Shown here one piece after another: positions 1 through 8,214 of a stretch of DNA of 9,228 nt (positions are counted from its first letter, which is position 1; the number at the start of each line of letters is the position of its first letter). A program made the position numbers and the translations under genes. The notes below the pieces were generated by a model, which saw nothing but the letters and a program-made list of their open reading frames with translations, was not told the origin of the DNA and searched no databases. Source of the DNA: CAZUNB01 sp044227985 (GTDB lineage Bacteria > Patescibacteriota > Saccharimonadia > Saccharimonadales > JAGPDM01); contig JBGAVT010000025.1 of the NCBI GenBank assembly GCA_044227985.1, forward strand, positions 1 through 9,228, in the 5' to 3' direction.

Positions 1-189
1 GGTGTAGCTACTGGTAGCTTTTTGTTGTTCTAGTGCAGAGATGCTTAGAATGACAAGCACTATTAAGAATACTATGATAGCTATTTTGCGCAGATTGACT
101 AGAATCCTGGATGTGCGCAAACGAGTATTGAGCTGTTTCAGCTCACTTGGATTCATTCGTAAATACTTTTCAAACTCTGCTATGTTCAT
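1..189 (-). CDS. Partial N-terminus of an unidentified single-pass membrane protein
   Basis: An ATG at 187-189 on the minus strand opens a frame that runs 63 codons to the window edge without a stop. The visible part begins MNIAEFEKYLRMNPSEL. It has about 34 residues of charged, Arg/Lys-rich sequence (RLRTSR, LRK), then one strong hydrophobic helix at about residues 36-53 (IAIIVFLIVLVILSISAL), then polar sequence starting EQQKATSSYT. The positive residues before the helix suggest a cytoplasmic N-terminus with the rest of the protein outside the membrane. Upstream, a minus-strand TATAAT lies at 226-231 with no clear -35 box, and only a weak ribosome site precedes the ATG. The gene is divergent from gyrB. 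I do not recognise the family. The uninterrupted frame and the sensible membrane topology are the grounds for calling it a gene. Confidence 0.6.
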   Translation of the reverse strand, partial: MNIAEFEKYLRMNPSELKQLNTRLRTSRILVNLRKIAIIVFLIVLVILSISALEQQKATSSYT

Positions 190-248
190 CCCACATCTTT
201 TCTTTAAGAGTATTTAAGCATAAAAATTATAAGATAACTAGAGAACCG

Positions 249-277
249 TTGCAGATTAAGAGCTGAACACGTATAAT
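249..277 (+). promoter_or_regulatory. gyrBA promoter
   Basis: A -35 box TTGCAG (249-254), a 17-nt spacer and a perfect -10 box TATAAT (272-277) predict transcription starting near 284. That gives a leader of about 56 nt before the gyrB start. The region is shared with the divergent gene to the left, whose possible -10 (ATTATA at 226-231, read on the plus strand) lies about 20 bp away, so the two promoters may influence each other through local supercoiling. Confidence 0.75.
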
Positions 278-294
278 ATTCACATCAGCAAAAA

Positions 295-322
295 GACAAT
301 GACACAAGTCTCGTGTATTGTC
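295..322 (+). promoter_or_regulatory. Hairpin in the gyrB leader just before the ribosome site
   Basis: GACAAT (295-300) pairs with ATTGTC (317-322), and ACAC (302-305) pairs with GTGT (313-316). This gives a 10-bp stem with one bulged G (301) and a 7-nt loop. It ends 7 nt before the GGAGG ribosome site at 330-334. It could insulate the ribosome site or modulate translation; no function is shown. It also buries the GTG at 313, which argues against that codon as the gyrB start. Confidence 0.45.
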
Positions 323-339
323 AGCAGACGGAGGAAATT

Positions 340-2373
340 TTGGCGAAATCAGATAAAAAACAGTCATATGATGCTGCGCAGATTCAAGTCCTGGAAGGAT
401 TAGAACCTGTACGTAAGCGTCCTGGAATGTACATCGGCGGTACCGGAGTAGAAGGCTTACACCATCTTGTATGGGAGATAGTAGACAACGGTATCGATGA
501 GGCATTGGCAGGCTATGCAACAGAGGTCAGCGTAAAACTCCATAAAGATGGTGGAATTTCGGTAGTCGACGATGGACGGGGTATCCCAACTGATATTCAT
601 CCAAAAACTGGTAAAAGCACCGTTGAAACAGTATTAACTGTGCTCCACGCTGGCGGTAAGTTCGGTGGAGATGATAGCGGCTATAAAGTATCTGGAGGTT
701 TACACGGTGTTGGCTCCAGTGTTGTTAATGCTTTGTCATCAAAATTTATTATTGACGTATATCGAGACGGTAAAATTTACGAACAGAAATATGAGCGGGG
801 TATTCCGACCACCGAACTAGAAGTAGTTGGTGAAAGTTCACATAATGGTACGAAGATTATGTTCTACCCAGATGAAACAATCTTTGAAACAGTTGAGGTT
901 GATTACTCAACGGTACTTGACCGCCTTCGTCATGCTTCATATCTAACCAAAGGAATTAAAACAACAGTTGAGAACGAAAAAACCGGCGAAGTCTATAGTT
1001 TTTACTTCGAAGGCGGAATTAAATCTTACGTAAAACACCTTAACAAAGGCAAGGATGTTATCGGTGATGATATCTTTTACGTTGAGAAGAATGTTGAAGA
1101 TTCTGTAGTTGAGGTAGCTATGCAGTATTCTGACTCTTACAACGAAGTAGTGAAATCGTTTGCCAATAACGTGCTAAATCCAGATGGCGGTACTCATATG
1201 ACTGGTTTTCGAGCTGCTCTAACACGTGTTATAAACGATTATGCTCGTAAAAATGGTTTATTGAAGGAGAAAGACGAAAACCTAACTGGCGAGGACGCAA
1301 GAGAAGGTTTGACGGCAATTATCTTAGTTAAACTACCAGAACCACAGTTTGAGGGTCAAACGAAGAATAAGCTTGGTAACCCAGAAGTCCGTGGCTATGT
1401 TGAACAGGTTATGAACGAGTGGTTAGCGTATTTCTTAGATGAAAACCCTAGCATTGCTAAGAAGATTATTGGTAAAGCACTGTTAAGCTCGCGTGCTAGA
1501 AAAGCTGCTCGAGCTGCTCGAGAAAATGTTATCCGAAAAGGTGTGCTTGAAGGCACGTCGCTACCAGGTAAGCTTGCCGACTGTTCAAGTAAAAATCCTG
1601 CTGACTCAGAGCTCTACATCGTTGAGGGTGACTCGGCTGGTGGCTCAGCTAAAGTTGGTCGTGACAGCAAAACACAAGCAATTCTTCCGTTGCGGGGTAA
1701 GGTCTTGAATGTGGAGCGTGCTCGACTTGATAAGATGCTAGCAAATAATGAGATCACCAGTTTAATTAAAGCTATGGGTGTCGGTATTGATGAGCAGTTC
1801 CATCTCGATGGTTTACGCTATGAGCGCATAATTATTATGACAGATGCAGATGTTGATGGAAGCCACATTCGAACATTGCTCTTAACATTCTTCTTCCGTC
1901 ATATGCAGTCCGTTGTTGAGGGCGGTCATATCTACATCGCGCAACCGCCACTTTTCAAAATAGCTAAAGGTAAAACTGTCCAGTACGCTTATACTGATGA
2001 AGAAAAAGACAAGATATTACAAGAACTCGTAGACAAGGCACAGAAGAAAGCTGATGAAAAAGAAGCAGCTACAAAAGCGTTAGAAACTGTCGATCAAACA
2101 GAGGAGAGAACGGCCGCCTTTAGCGAAGAAGAAAAAGACAAAATGAAAATGGCCGGTGTAAACATCAGCCGATACAAAGGTCTTGGTGAGATGGATGCCG
2201 ATCAGCTATGGGATACGACAATGAATCCAGAAAACAGGGTGTTACTACAAGTCACACTTCAAGACACCGAAGCTGCTGACGCGGTCTTTAATAAGCTTAT
2301 GGGTGCGGAAGTAGAGCCACGTAAAAACTTTATTCAAAGTCGAGCCAAGCAAGTAAGAGAACTGGATATTTAG
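340..2373 (+). CDS. gyrB: DNA gyrase subunit B
   Basis: ATPase subunit of type IIA topoisomerase (GyrA2GyrB2), which introduces negative supercoils using ATP. I chose the TTG at 340 because GGAGG lies at 330-334, 5 nt upstream. The product is 677 residues and begins MAKSDKKQSYDAAQIQVLEG; an in-frame GTG at 313 would add nine residues but has no ribosome site. The GHKL ATPase domain shows EIVDN (about 46-50), DDGRG (77-81) and GGLHGVG (119-125), followed by the transducer with QTKNKLG (340-346). The TOPRIM domain shows EGDSAGGSA (429-437) and DADVDGSH (502-509), the metal-binding acidic residues. The C-terminal RYKGLGEM (611-618) contacts GyrA. The large insertion of E. coli GyrB (804 residues) is absent, but a charged, probably helical insert of about 40 residues lies between YAYTD and RYKGLGEM. 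First gene of the gyrBA operon. Confidence 0.97.
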   Translation: MAKSDKKQSYDAAQIQVLEGLEPVRKRPGMYIGGTGVEGLHHLVWEIVDNGIDEALAGYATEVSVKLHKDGGISVVDDGRGIPTDIHPKTGKSTVETVLTVLHAGGKFGGDDSGYKVSGGLHGVGSSVVNALSSKFIIDVYRDGKIYEQKYERGIPTTELEVVGESSHNGTKIMFYPDETIFETVEVDYSTVLDRLRHASYLTKGIKTTVENEKTGEVYSFYFEGGIKSYVKHLNKGKDVIGDDIFYVEKNVEDSVVEVAMQYSDSYNEVVKSFANNVLNPDGGTHMTGFRAALTRVINDYARKNGLLKEKDENLTGEDAREGLTAIILVKLPEPQFEGQTKNKLGNPEVRGYVEQVMNEWLAYFLDENPSIAKKIIGKALLSSRARKAARAARENVIRKGVLEGTSLPGKLADCSSKNPADSELYIVEGDSAGGSAKVGRDSKTQAILPLRGKVLNVERARLDKMLANNEITSLIKAMGVGIDEQFHLDGLRYERIIIMTDADVDGSHIRTLLLTFFFRHMQSVVEGGHIYIAQPPLFKIAKGKTVQYAYTDEEKDKILQELVDKAQKKADEKEAATKALETVDQTEERTAAFSEEEKDKMKMAGVNISRYKGLGEMDADQLWDTTMNPENRVLLQVTLQDTEAADAVFNKLMGAEVEPRKNFIQSRAKQVRELDI

Positions 2374-2384
2374 GAAATTAAATT

Positions 2385-4919
2385 ATGGATGATGAACAAC
2401 AAGAAAAACAAATCAGTGATCAGATAATTCACAGTGACGCGGGACGATCAGTTATACCGCGTCCAATAGTACAGGAGATGGAAGAAAGCTACCTGCAATA
2501 TTCTATGAGTGTAATTGTTTCGAGAGCTTTGCCTGACGTTCGGGACGGTTTGAAGCCAGTACAGAGACGTATACTTTACGTCATGGGTCTGAGTGGGCTA
2601 CGACCAACTGCTAGGTATCGAAAATCAGCCACCGTCGTTGGAGATGTGATGGGTAGCTACCACCCTCATGGTGATAGCTCAATTTACGATACGATGGTCC
2701 GAATGGCCCAAGAATTCTCAATGAGATATCAATTAGTTGATGGGCAGGGTAACTTTGGCTCAATGGACGGCGATCCGCCAGCAGCCTACCGATATACTGA
2801 AGCTCGAATGACACGACCTTCCGAAGAAATGTTAGCTGACATCGAGAAAGAGACCGTTGATTTCCGACCGAACTTCGATGATTCAAAACAAGAACCTTCG
2901 GTACTGCCAGCCAAATTTCCTAACCTACTTCTCAATGGCCAGGTTGGAATTGCAGTCGGTATGGCAACGAGCATTCCACCTCACAACCTAACAGAAATTA
3001 TTGATGCAACGATTGAGATTGTTGATAATCCAGAGGCTACTCTTGATGATCTGTTGAAGCACGTCAAAGGCCCTGATTTTCCAACTGGTGCAACTGTTTA
3101 TGGTAATCAATCAATTCGTGACGCATATGCCAGTGGTAAGGGTGGTATTATAATTCGAGCCACTGCTGCCATTGAAGAGCGTAAGCAGAAAAATAGTTAT
3201 CGAATTGTTGTTACGGAAATTCCTTACGCTCAGAACAAAGCTACATTAGTCGAGAAAATTGCTGATCTCGTTCGTGATAAAAAGATTCAAGGTATCTCTG
3301 ATCTCCGTGACGAAAGTTCACGTGGTGATGTTAAAATCGTGATTGATCTAAAAAAAGACGCTTATCCAAAGAAAATTCTTAATCAGCTATACAAAATGAC
3401 ACCATTGCAGACTTCATTCCACTACAATATGTTGGCGTTGATCGATGGTATTCAGCCAAGAATTCTTGGACTCGAAGATATTTTGCGAGAATTTCTTAAG
3501 CATCGTAAGAATGTTGTTCGAAGGCGGACTGAATTCGAGCTTAGAAAAGCTGAGGCTCGTGCTCATATTTTAGTAGGCTTAACTATTGCTTTGGATAATA
3601 TCGATGAAGTAATTACAACAATCAGACAGTCTCAGACAACAGATGAAGCTCAGACAAATCTGATCAAAAGATTTAAATTATCCGTACTTCAAGCTAAGGC
3701 AATTTTGGCTATGCAGCTACGCACCTTGGCCGGTCTTGAACGCAAGAAAATCGAAGATGAATTGGCTCAGTTGAAATTGCTTATAGCTGAACTTAAGGCG
3801 ATCTTGGCTGACGAGAAAAGGATTTTAGCAATTATCCGCGAAGAGCTCGAAGATATTAAGGCACGATTTGGCGATGAGCGAAGAACCAAAATTATTCCAC
3901 AAGAGCTTGGTAAGTTTAGCGATGAAGAGCTTATTCCTAATGAACAAGTAATTGTCACCTTAACTACAGGGAATTATATTAAAAGAAGTCCTATCGCTAA
4001 TTACAAAGCTCAGCATCGTGGAGGTAAGGGCAAGAAGGGCATGACGACCAAGGACGAGGATGCGATCCAGCAGCTTATCGTCACCAATACACACGATTAT
4101 TTGTTGTTCTTTACTAATAAAGGGCGTGTCTTTAGGCTGAAGACCTATGAAGTGCCACAATCTGGTCTTAACACAAAGGGCCAGGCGATTGTGAACTTGT
4201 TGCAGTTGCAGCCAGAAGAGACCATTTCTACAATCATCAAGACAACTAGTGCTAAAGAAACTGGCTATTTGTTCATGTCGACCGTCAATGGTGTTGTCAA
4301 AAAGACCGCAGTGGGTGATTACGCAAACGTACGACAGTCCGGACTGATCGCGATTAATATTGACGAGAAAGACGAACTCAAGTGGGTAGCGCACACTAGT
4401 GGCGAAGATGAGATAATCATTTCGACCAAGAAAGGCCAAGCTATTCGTTTCGCCGAGAGTGATGTTCGACCAATGGGGCGAACAGCTCGAGGAGTTCGTG
4501 GTGTTCGGCTGCGATCAAAAGACGAAGTTATTGGAATGGCAGTTGTTGAAAATGATCTTAATATCATCGTGATTAGTGAAAATGGCTACGGTAAAAGAAC
4601 AAAAGTTGCTCAATTTACCCAGCACAAACGTGGTGGCCTCGGCACCAGAGCTGCCGTCGTTAACGAAAAAACAGGTGATTTAATTGCTATGAAGTCATTG
4701 CGAGAGCTAAATGACGAGATTATTATGATTAGTGATAACGGCCAGACAATTCGTGTTGCACTACGCAATATTCCATCACTTGGACGAACCACTCAAGGAG
4801 TTAGAGTTATGCGACTCAATGCTAAAGATGCAGTGGCTTCAGTCACGATTGTACGTAAAGCAGACGAAGTTGATGGCGATGAAGAGACCCCTGAAGAATC
4901 GAAAGATACAGAAAAGTAA
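2385..4919 (+). CDS. gyrA: DNA gyrase subunit A
   Basis: DNA breakage-reunion subunit of gyrase, 844 residues (E. coli 875). The start is ATG, with AGGA overlapping the gyrB stop as ribosome site and an 11-nt intergenic gap, so it is co-transcribed with gyrB. The catalytic tyrosine is Tyr137, in AAYRYTEARM. The quinolone-resistance region reads HPHGDSSIYDTM, with Ser98 and Asp102 at the positions of E. coli Ser83 and Asp87, the quinolone-susceptible state. The middle carries a long coiled coil (about residues 440-490). The GyrA box QHRGGKG (543-549) starts the C-terminal beta-pinwheel that wraps DNA; it identifies GyrA rather than ParC and supports true supercoiling activity. The tail is strongly acidic (DEVDGDEETPEESKDTEK), as in other gyrases where it tunes supercoiling. 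No strong terminator follows; only a short AT-rich repeat (GTAAAA/TTTTAC) covers the stop codon. Confidence 0.97.
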   Translation: MDDEQQEKQISDQIIHSDAGRSVIPRPIVQEMEESYLQYSMSVIVSRALPDVRDGLKPVQRRILYVMGLSGLRPTARYRKSATVVGDVMGSYHPHGDSSIYDTMVRMAQEFSMRYQLVDGQGNFGSMDGDPPAAYRYTEARMTRPSEEMLADIEKETVDFRPNFDDSKQEPSVLPAKFPNLLLNGQVGIAVGMATSIPPHNLTEIIDATIEIVDNPEATLDDLLKHVKGPDFPTGATVYGNQSIRDAYASGKGGIIIRATAAIEERKQKNSYRIVVTEIPYAQNKATLVEKIADLVRDKKIQGISDLRDESSRGDVKIVIDLKKDAYPKKILNQLYKMTPLQTSFHYNMLALIDGIQPRILGLEDILREFLKHRKNVVRRRTEFELRKAEARAHILVGLTIALDNIDEVITTIRQSQTTDEAQTNLIKRFKLSVLQAKAILAMQLRTLAGLERKKIEDELAQLKLLIAELKAILADEKRILAIIREELEDIKARFGDERRTKIIPQELGKFSDEELIPNEQVIVTLTTGNYIKRSPIANYKAQHRGGKGKKGMTTKDEDAIQQLIVTNTHDYLLFFTNKGRVFRLKTYEVPQSGLNTKGQAIVNLLQLQPEETISTIIKTTSAKETGYLFMSTVNGVVKKTAVGDYANVRQSGLIAINIDEKDELKWVAHTSGEDEIIISTKKGQAIRFAESDVRPMGRTARGVRGVRLRSKDEVIGMAVVENDLNIIVISENGYGKRTKVAQFTQHKRGGLGTRAAVVNEKTGDLIAMKSLRELNDEIIMISDNGQTIRVALRNIPSLGRTTQGVRVMRLNAKDAVASVTIVRKADEVDGDEETPEESKDTEK

Positions 4920-4937
4920 AAATCTTTTACGAAACTG

Positions 4938-4967
4938 TTGACAGAGGATGTGTTCATTAGATATGAT
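4938..4967 (+). promoter_or_regulatory. 16S rRNA promoter
   Basis: A perfect -35 box TTGACA (4938-4943), an 18-nt spacer and a -10 box TATGAT (4962-4967) predict a start near 4974, about 117 nt before mature 16S. It lies 19 nt after the gyrA stop codon. It is the best -35 match in the window, as expected for an rRNA gene. Some read-through from gyrA into 16S is possible because no strong terminator separates them. Confidence 0.8.
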
Positions 4968-4976
4968 AGTCGTTAG

Positions 4977-5008
4977 CTCATAAAATATTACATTGCTGTA
5001 ATCATGAG
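4977..5008 (+). promoter_or_regulatory. Leader hairpin at the start of the 16S transcript
   Basis: CTCAT (4977-4981) pairs with ATGAG (5004-5008), and ATTAC (4987-4991) pairs with GTAAT (4998-5002) around a 6-nt loop. This gives a two-part stem directly after the predicted transcription start. It may protect the 5' end or fold early before the processing stem forms. I did not find a convincing boxA antitermination sequence here. Confidence 0.4.
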
Positions 5009-5012
5009 AGGA

Positions 5013-5040
5013 ACGTTGAAAATTTGGTAGTGTAGCGTCT
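5013..5040 (+). repeat. 5' arm of the pre-16S processing stem
   Basis: This 28-nt segment pairs with 6702-6729: 25 Watson-Crick pairs, one G-U (5023 with 6719) and two A-A mismatches (5019-5020 with 6723-6722). The core TTGGTAGTGTAGCGTCT is a perfect 17-bp match. Bacterial 16S precursors are generally enclosed by such a stem, which RNase III cuts. The arms lie about 50 nt before and 100 nt after the mature 16S. Confidence 0.88.
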
Positions 5041-5090
5041 ATAAATAAATTTTTTGAATTTGAATAAAGTCAATTTAGTCAAGGTCAACT

Positions 5091-6601
<1,511 letters not shown>

Positions 6602-6701
6602 GTAGGGAGATAACACACCATGTTATGGTAGTGAGGTCGGTCGAGTAATAGAAGGAGTACGTGATTTCTATTACATTTAATCGACGTTAATCGTAAACAA
6701 A
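6602..6701 (+). other. 16S trailer with two hairpins
   Basis: Transcribed spacer between mature 16S and the 3' arm of the processing stem. It holds a small hairpin, ATAACA (6610-6615) with TGTTAT (6621-6626). A larger one at 6640-6685 has GTCGA (6640-6644) pairing with TCGAC (6681-6685), and TAATAGAA (6646-6653) pairing perfectly with TTCTATTA (6666-6673). No gene is visible. These are probably folding elements of the precursor. Confidence 0.6.
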
Positions 6702-6729
6702 AGACGCTACACTACCAAGTTAACAACGT
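6702..6729 (+). repeat. 3' arm of the pre-16S processing stem
   Basis: Partner of the arm at 5013-5040; the perfect core is AGACGCTACACTACCAA (6702-6718). It ends exactly where the A-run of the following terminator begins, so the primary transcript is closed by the processing stem and then ended, leaving no room for a linked 23S on the same transcript. Confidence 0.88.
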
Positions 6730-6760
6730 AAAAAGTACCGCTTTTATGCGGTATTTTTTT
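6730..6760 (+). terminator. Intrinsic terminator of the 16S unit
   Basis: TACCGC (6736-6741) and GCGGTA (6748-6753) form a 6-bp GC-rich stem around the loop TTTTAT, followed by seven T (6754-6760). A run of A (6730-6734) before the stem can pair with the T run and extend it. This is a standard rho-independent terminator, placed between 16S and the tRNA genes, where a conventional rRNA operon would have none. Confidence 0.88.
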
Positions 6761-6776
6761 ATTCAGTTAACAAAAT

Positions 6777-6788
6777 AATTCTAGAATT
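6777..6788 (+). promoter_or_regulatory. 12-bp perfect palindrome upstream of the tRNA promoter
   Basis: AATTCTAGAATT is a perfect palindrome ending 3 bp before the -35 box of the tRNA promoter. It could be an operator or simply an AT-rich promoter-upstream element. No regulator can be assigned, and chance palindromes of this kind are not rare in AT-rich DNA. Confidence 0.25.
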
Positions 6789-6791
6789 GAA

Positions 6792-6820
6792 TTGTAAATT
6801 CACTCTAGTTACGCTACAAT
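6792..6820 (+). promoter_or_regulatory. tRNA-Ala promoter
   Basis: A -35 box TTGTAA (6792-6797), an optimal 17-nt spacer and a -10 box TACAAT (6815-6820) predict a start near 6827, about 42 nt before tRNA-Ala. It lies just after the 16S terminator, which supports separate transcription of the tRNA genes. The short leader has a TGACTT/AAGTCA hairpin at about 6833-6849. Confidence 0.65.
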
Positions 6821-6868
6821 TATTCGGTGTTTTGACTTATTGAAAGTCATTTAACAATTTATTTTCGT

Positions 6869-6945
6869 GGGGCAATAGCTCAGTTGGCTAGAGCACCGCC
6901 TTTGCAAGGCGGGGGTCCAGGGTTCGAGTCCCTGTTGCTCCACCA
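6869..6945 (+). tRNA. tRNA-Ala (anticodon TGC)
   Basis: 77-nt cloverleaf with encoded CCA. The acceptor GGGGCAA pairs with TTGCTCC and contains G3-U70, the known identity element for alanyl-tRNA synthetase. The anticodon stem is CCGCC/GGCGG with loop TTTGCAA, anticodon at 6903-6905. The T loop is GGTTCGAGTCC. It usually sits between 16S and 23S after tRNA-Ile; here it comes first and follows a terminator. Confidence 0.97.
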
Positions 6946-7167
6946 CGTCGAAATCTGTTTCAATTTTGCCAAAGTGGTTTGTGGAATAAATCTACAAACC
7001 ACTAACGTAAAATCTACACAGTTTCTCCTCTACATTTCACAAACAGCCTAGGGCCTGGTTTATGAAGTGTTAAAGAAGAATATAAAGTGACCAATGGTTA
7101 GAAGCACATTGAATTTATAGATTTCCGTTAGAGCCACTAAAGTTTCGACTTTAGTAATTTGGTTAGT
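6946..7167 (+). other. 222-nt spacer between the two tRNA genes
   Basis: No gene is supported. The spacer contains a strong hairpin at 6973-7003: AGTGGTTTGT and ACAAACCACT, a perfect 10 bp, extendable inward, with no T run after it and so not a classical terminator. A second hairpin lies at 7136-7155: ACTAAAGT and ACTTTAGT around a TTCG tetraloop, 12 nt before tRNA-Ile. Weak promoter-like pieces are present (TATAAA near 7081-7086), but no convincing -35/-10 pair was found, so co-transcription of the two tRNAs is the simpler reading. Such a long spacer is unusual for this tRNA pair. Confidence 0.6.
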
Positions 7168-7244
7168 GGGCTTGTAGCTCAGTTGGTTAGAGCGCGTCAC
7201 TGATAATGACGAGGTCGGAGGTTCGAGTCCCCCCAAGCCCACCA
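7168..7244 (+). tRNA. tRNA-Ile (anticodon GAT)
   Basis: 77-nt cloverleaf with encoded CCA. The acceptor GGGCTTG pairs with CAAGCCC. The anticodon stem is CGTCA/TGACG with loop CTGATAA, anticodon GAT at 7202-7204. The T loop is GGTTCGAGTCC. It is the last plus-strand gene before the convergent MOSC gene, whose stop codon lies 58 nt downstream. No 23S rRNA follows. Confidence 0.97.
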
Positions 7245-7307
7245 GCCAAATTTCACAGAATAAAGCTTTAACGGAATAGTTTATTTAAATTATTATTTGG
7301 CGTTAAA
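7245..7307. repeat. Interleaved inverted repeats between tRNA-Ile and the MOSC gene
   Basis: GCCAAAT (7245-7251) pairs with ATTTGGC (7295-7301), and TTTAACG (7266-7272) pairs with CGTTAAA (7301-7307). The two downstream arms share base 7301 and the two pairings cross each other. The first pairing begins immediately after the tRNA CCA end and could define the tRNA 3' trailer. Neither has the GC stem and T run of an intrinsic terminator. The second overlaps the last codons of the MOSC gene. Confidence 0.3.
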
Positions 7308-8166
7308 CGGTTAAAATAATATTTCTATTCTCGGCTCGCTCAACTATTTCTACTCTATCGCCAACTCTAACTGAAGCACCTTGTTCTAGAATGTGCGCCA
7401 GATTTTGTCCGAAAAAAATACCTTTGTTGTTGGGGTCGACAGTGTCGACACCTGTTCTTGATTGAGCAAGAGCTTTTCTGACATCTCTACCTCTTATGGC
7501 AGTAGTTTGGTCTGTATCGATAATGGGGCACCTTGCACAACCCCAAGCTATGAAAACAGTTAAATCACCAATCTTAGCAACCCTCCAGTAGTCTTCATCG
7601 TAAGGATCAACCCCGTCAATTACTATATTTGGCCTAAAGCTGTTCATTGGTCTTTCTTCTTCAAGCCGACTGTTAAGCGCCCTCAATGATGCTCTCGATG
7701 CGAGTAGTAGGGACGCACCATCAGCAAAGGCGACCTCATTAGTTGCACCCTTATGCTGATATTGTTGTTTGGTGTGTCTGTTCCCATTCGGGTCTTTTCT
7801 GACAAACTTAACATCAGCTTTTCCTAAATAGCTACCGAACCAGGCATCAGCTTCTGATCCTTGTGTAATAGCAGGAGCTTGATTTCCCCAAACTATCGCA
7901 TCAACTGGCGGTTGGTCTATGTCAGCTAAATCTATGACCAGTTGTCCCATGCCAGGGGCGGTAACTCGCAGACAACCTTCTTCCATAGTTGGAATGATGA
8001 GTGCCATTTCAGGATTCTTTCTTTGAGACATAAAATTGCCAGCTTCATCGGTGATCATCCATTCGCGGTCAAGCTTGATACCTTGTTCAGAAAACTCAGC
8101 AACCTCGACGGATGTACCTGCACAGGATTTTATCGGATAGTAGTTAAGTTCGGTAACTTCAATCAT
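7303..8166 (-). CDS. MOSC domain protein (YcbX/mARC-like)
   Basis: 287 residues. The N-terminal beta-barrel domain (MOSC_N) shows YPIKSCAG (10-17) and LDREWMITD (32-40). The C-terminal MOSC domain shows FRPNIVIDG (177-185), PYDEDYW (188-194) and WGCARCPI (208-215), then DTDQTT and FGQNL. In the YcbX/mARC family the second Cys of the C-x-R-C motif, here Cys213, ligates molybdenum cofactor, and the enzymes reduce N-hydroxylated compounds. Substrate and electron donor here are unknown; no fused ferredoxin domain is present, whereas E. coli YcbX has one, so a separate partner would be needed. The ATG at 8164-8166 fits the family N-terminus but has no Shine-Dalgarno, only AT-rich DNA before it. 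It lies 48 nt after the PPOX gene on the same strand, so co-transcription is likely. A role in cofactor or sulfur handling remains possible. Confidence 0.9.
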   Translation of the reverse strand: MIEVTELNYYPIKSCAGTSVEVAEFSEQGIKLDREWMITDEAGNFMSQRKNPEMALIIPTMEEGCLRVTAPGMGQLVIDLADIDQPPVDAIVWGNQAPAITQGSEADAWFGSYLGKADVKFVRKDPNGNRHTKQQYQHKGATNEVAFADGASLLLASRASLRALNSRLEEERPMNSFRPNIVIDGVDPYDEDYWRVAKIGDLTVFIAWGCARCPIIDTDQTTAIRGRDVRKALAQSRTGVDTVDPNNKGIFFGQNLAHILEQGASVRVGDRVEIVERAENRNIILTV

Positions 8167-8214
8167 AATTTATTTATAACATATTTGTACGTAAATAGAT
8201 ATAAAACTGTTTAC

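Noticed and set aside
227..520. Minus-strand frame of 97 codons
   Set aside because: It is antisense to the gyrB start, leader and promoter, all of which are well supported.
3960..4439. Minus-strand frame of 159 codons
   Set aside because: It is antisense to the gyrA C-terminal domain, whose coding sequence is continuous and conserved; no ribosome site or family features were seen.
4911..4930. gyrA terminator at GTAAAA/TTTTAC
   Set aside because: The stem is only 6 bp, nearly all A-T, and lacks a following T run, so termination there is doubtful.
6946..7167. Hidden 23S fragment, CRISPR repeat or intron between the tRNAs
   Set aside because: No recognisable 23S sequence, no regularly spaced repeats and no intron features were seen; only hairpins are supported.
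7060..7242. Minus-strand 60-codon frame beginning MGLGGLEPPTSSLSVTRSNQLSYKP
   Set aside because: It is the antisense reading of tRNA-Ile. Frames with this LGGLEPPTSSLS-type sequence are a well-known false protein call produced by tRNA genes.
7168..7244. tRNA-Ile as an integration site for an island carrying MOSC and PPOX
   Set aside because: No direct repeat of the tRNA 3' end, integrase or base-composition shift was seen in the window.
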